Below are positions 33,301 through 35,642 of a stretch of 35,642 nt of DNA, piece after piece (position 1 is the first letter of the stretch; each line of letters opens with the position of its first letter). The DNA lies in the NCBI GenBank assembly GCA_036897625.1, contig JAYMTA010000187.1:1-35642 (forward strand), given 5' to 3'. Made by a program: the position numbers and the translations under genes. The notes beneath the pieces are model-generated. The model ran no database searches. It was not told where the DNA came from and worked only from the letters and a program-made list of their open reading frames with translations. Source of the stretch: Pelargonium cotyledonis. Taxonomy: Eukaryota; Streptophyta; Magnoliopsida; Geraniales; Geraniaceae.

Positions 33301-34132
33301 TTCAACTTACTGAAACAATGAGACTTGCACAAGGTTACTCGGCCACCACATTTCGGCTGGTTCAACCAGATATTTCCGGAAAACGCCAGCCCATCCGAAG
33401 CCTAACACCTGCAATTCGAGCAAGAACATAACATGGAAGACGGTTAGGTATCGGAAAAACCGACAAAAACAAACCCGAACTTGAGTGGTGATCATAAGAA
33501 TTTACAAAAATAAAAATGACCAAACAACAAAGAAGATTCTATTAATAACCCATAGGGCATAGAACACAAATGAATTTATCGTTTATTTGCATACCAGACA
33601 AGAACTAACAGTAACAGCAATACGAGCAATGAGAATCAAGAAACTATCCGGAAACAAAGTAAAATAAAAAACGAACCTGAGTGGTGATCATGAGAATCAA
33701 GGCGGGAAGGAAAGTGAGCTTCCTCTTGTACAAGATCTTAAAAGCAGTCAAGATATGAGTTGCATACACAGTCCCGGCGCCAGAGTTGGCAAAAATGGTG
33801 ATCAACACATGTTCCTTGACATTAAAAGGCCCGGGATTCATCGTAAACTCCCACCTCGACCCCTCGAATAAGGCTCGGGAGGGCAGTGTCTTGGCCATCA
33901 AGTGACCAATGGGCACAACTGCAATCTGAGCAGAAATGGAACTTATCATCATTGGCTGAGTCCGGTACCAGAAGAACTGGTTCACAAAAGAGAGCAAGAT
34001 ACAAGTGGTGAGACCGAGAGCCCATGTCCGGAATGTGAGCACGGGCATGCTCGGATCATCGGTTTTTGGCACCGTCATGTCCACTTGCTTGATGGGATGA
34101 GTCTCGTCGACTTCAATCTCGGGCTCAGCCAT
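30368..34132 (-). CDS. OPT: Oligopeptide transporter (OPT6/7-like), interrupted by in-frame TGA
   Basis: Six exons: 34132-33677, 33408-33311, 33064-32495, 32241-31983, 31719-31537 and 30985-30368; 728 codons, matching plant OPTs of about 730 residues. It is a polytopic plasma-membrane-type protein of the OPT family (proton-coupled peptide and metal-chelate uptake; the substrate cannot be read from sequence). Motifs: TVPKTDD (20-26), NPG (99-101) in [32 protein letters not shown] (512-516), WTCPMD and [15 protein letters not shown]. The end, [13 protein letters not shown], is typical. Codon 480 (31665-31663) is TGA within YPE-stop-PVANMC, where relatives have PERPVAN; the frame is otherwise intact. 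ATG at 34132 was preferred; an in-frame ATG at 34165 would add 11 residues. An Arabidopsis relative, from memory, is OPT6 (At4g27730). A truncated product would lose the KIPPR motif and the last third. Confidence 0.93.
31060..31470 (+). repeat. Minisatellite of about 66 bp in OPT intron 5
   Basis: GTGATGTTACGAGCTATGTT-type units begin near 31091, 31157, 31227, 31293 and 31356, with a decayed sixth near 31418. Each continues TCAGTGTTCCAACAACGTGC, AAAGCTA. Spacing is about 63-70 bases. The unit is most regular in the middle and decays toward the low-coordinate and high-coordinate edges. An earlier partial unit (TTGCAACAATCTGCAAAGC) starts at about 31053. Confidence 0.85.
31663..31665 (-). other. 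In-frame TGA inside OPT exon 5
   Basis: Exon 5 starts in phase 0 with [10 protein letters not shown] and ends in phase 0 with [11 protein letters not shown], and the frame is intact on both sides of the TGA. Related OPTs have Arg (CGA-type codon) here, so a single C-to-T change at a CpG would create it. Confidence 0.9.
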
Positions 34133-34148
34133 GGTTCTTGATAATGTT

Positions 34149-34913
34149 CTTGCAAAACCAAACACAAGCTCTCAGATACTATAAAGCTCTATGACATGTT
34201 CATTGCAGAACCAAACAAAAGCTCTCAGTATCAGATACTATAAAATGAAACTAATAAAGCACAATGATATGTTCATTGCAGAACCAAACACAACCTCTGA
34301 TAAAACCAAGTATTGAATTGACAGACAATGAAAAAACAAGAGATTTACAAAAACTCAGTATCAGATACTATAAAATGAACTACAAAGATTTATGATAAAA
34401 GTTCTGAATTGACAGACAATGAAAAAACAAGAAACTTACATAAGCTCTGATCAGTATTGATACTATAAAATATTGAAACTATAAAGAAACTTATAGCTCT
34501 ATGTCATGTTCATTGCAGAACCAAACACAACCTCCAATACTATAAATATATATGATAAAAGTATTGAATGTACAGAATGAAAACACCCAGAAACTTACAA
34601 AAACTCACTTTCAAATACTTTAAAATGAAACTATAAAGCTATATTATATGTGCATTGCAGAACCAAAACACAGCCTCTAAGTACTAAATTGATAGAAAAT
34701 TGAAAGGACAAAAAAAACAAAACAAAACAAGAAACTTACATTAGCTCTCAGTAAAAGAAACTGTTCCTGATGATGCTCTTGTTCTTGCAAAACCAAACAC
34801 AAGCTCTCAATATCAGATACTATAAAATGAAACTATAAAGCTATGTGACTATAAAATAAAACACAAACTCTCCAAGACTATAAAATGAAAAGAAAAAAAA
34901 AAAAAAAACTTAC
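34149..34913 (-). repeat. OPT leader intron made of degenerate tandem repeats
   Basis: Upstream of the OPT ATG the words GCA(G/A)AACCAAACAC recur near 34152, 34205, 34279, 34515, 34657 and 34787, interleaved with CAGATACTATAAAATGAAA and GAAACTTACA. On the minus strand CTTAC reads GTAAG, a splice donor: copies lie at 34435-34439, 34594-34598, 34735-34739 and 34909-34913. An acceptor TTTTGCAAG ends at 34149 just before the ATG region. The likely structure is a 5' UTR exon ending at 34914 and a leader intron 34913-34149. Confidence 0.6.
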
Positions 34914-35642
34914 AGAAGCAGATTCACTTTGAGATTCAATAATATTCTGAGGTCTTGAATGAATCAGAATCTTGATATTATAGGAATAATTTGAGGGTCA
35001 ACAGCTGTAGAGAAATAAAAAGAATGATATGGAATTAATATATAAAGAAAGAAGATCAAAAGATGATACAAATTTTTTTTTAAAAAAAATCTTCGAAATT
35101 TTATTTATTTTTTACTATTTTCACAAATTTAAAGCCTTTGAATCTACAATAAATTTTCCTGAAAAAATTCACCTAACTTGGGCTATTAACTTATTTGAAC
35201 TGCACCTGATTCAGGACTGTTACTTGTATGAGTTCACTTGCTCAGAAGGTTCATTAATGCTCTTTTTTGGAAAATAAAAATAAAAGTATTTATTTATTTG
35301 GGACAAAAAATAGATAATGAATGTGAATGGAATATTGGTTTAAGGTGGTGCTGATATATTTAAAATATTTATTTAAATATTTTTACTGTTATTAAAACCA
35401 TGAATGCATTAATTATAATATGAAGTAAAAATCATTTTGTTCTAAACTGAAATCAATTTGATTTTAGTACTAGTTTGGTCTCCAAAATATATATATTATT
35501 TCAATTTGGTTGGTCCCAAATTATGCTATTTTGTCTCCAATTAGGAACCAAATTGTAGTTATCTGGTTGACACGTTAATTTTATTTAATTTGCTCTCTCA
35601 ATTATATATTTTATCCACGTCAACAATATATATATATATATA
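34914..35642. other. Presumed OPT promoter and AT-rich flank
   Basis: TATA-like sequence on the minus strand around 35046-35033 (TTTATATATTAATT) may serve the OPT leader exon. Beyond 35080 the DNA is very AT-rich with no coding sequence. 35480-35580 holds TTTGGT(C/T)(T/C)CC words spaced irregularly, perhaps from an old element. The window ends in a (TA)n tract at 35628-35642. Confidence 0.4.

Overview
This is plant nuclear DNA, almost certainly from a eudicot. The genes are split by AT-rich introns with GT..AG borders. Two encoded proteins begin with organelle-targeting-like leaders. Stowaway-type MITEs, microsatellites and AT-rich intergenic DNA fill the gaps. Protein similarity and repeat style suggest an asterid (perhaps Lamiales), but that guess is weak.

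Layout. 1-942 (+): the 3' part of a kelch-repeat (F-box/kelch-like) gene, broken by a one-base frameshift and running into a Stowaway-like element. 1730-4706 (+): a complete seven-exon MYG1 exonuclease gene. 5476-7863 (-): a complete six-exon chloroplast rhodanese gene (STR14 type), convergent with MYG1 and carrying a MITE in intron 2. 10551-15171 (+): a complete eight-exon MFSD5-type molybdate-anion transporter, divergent from STR14. 16315-26996 (-): a 12-exon gene for the giant ER tethering protein MIP2 (NBAS/Sec39 family), intact except for one in-frame TAG. 30368-34132 (-): a six-exon oligopeptide transporter (OPT6/7 type), intact except for one in-frame TGA and preceded by a leader intron made of degenerate tandem repeats. 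I rebuilt every exon by hand; phases agree at every junction, so both internal stops are real features of this sequence and not splicing errors of mine.

The genes are not an operon or pathway: plastid sulfurtransfer, anion uptake, Golgi-to-ER tethering, peptide transport and mitochondrial/nuclear RNA processing. The STR14, MFSD5-like, OPT order recalls, from memory, Arabidopsis At4g27700, At4g27720 and At4g27730 (OPT6), so this is probably an old syntenic block with MIP2 lying between.

The most notable signals are the two premature stops in otherwise well-conserved genes (both explicable as C-to-T changes on the coding strand), the kelch frameshift, and several gene-associated tandem repeats. 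I found no CRISPR array, prokaryotic operon, virus or obviously new molecular system.
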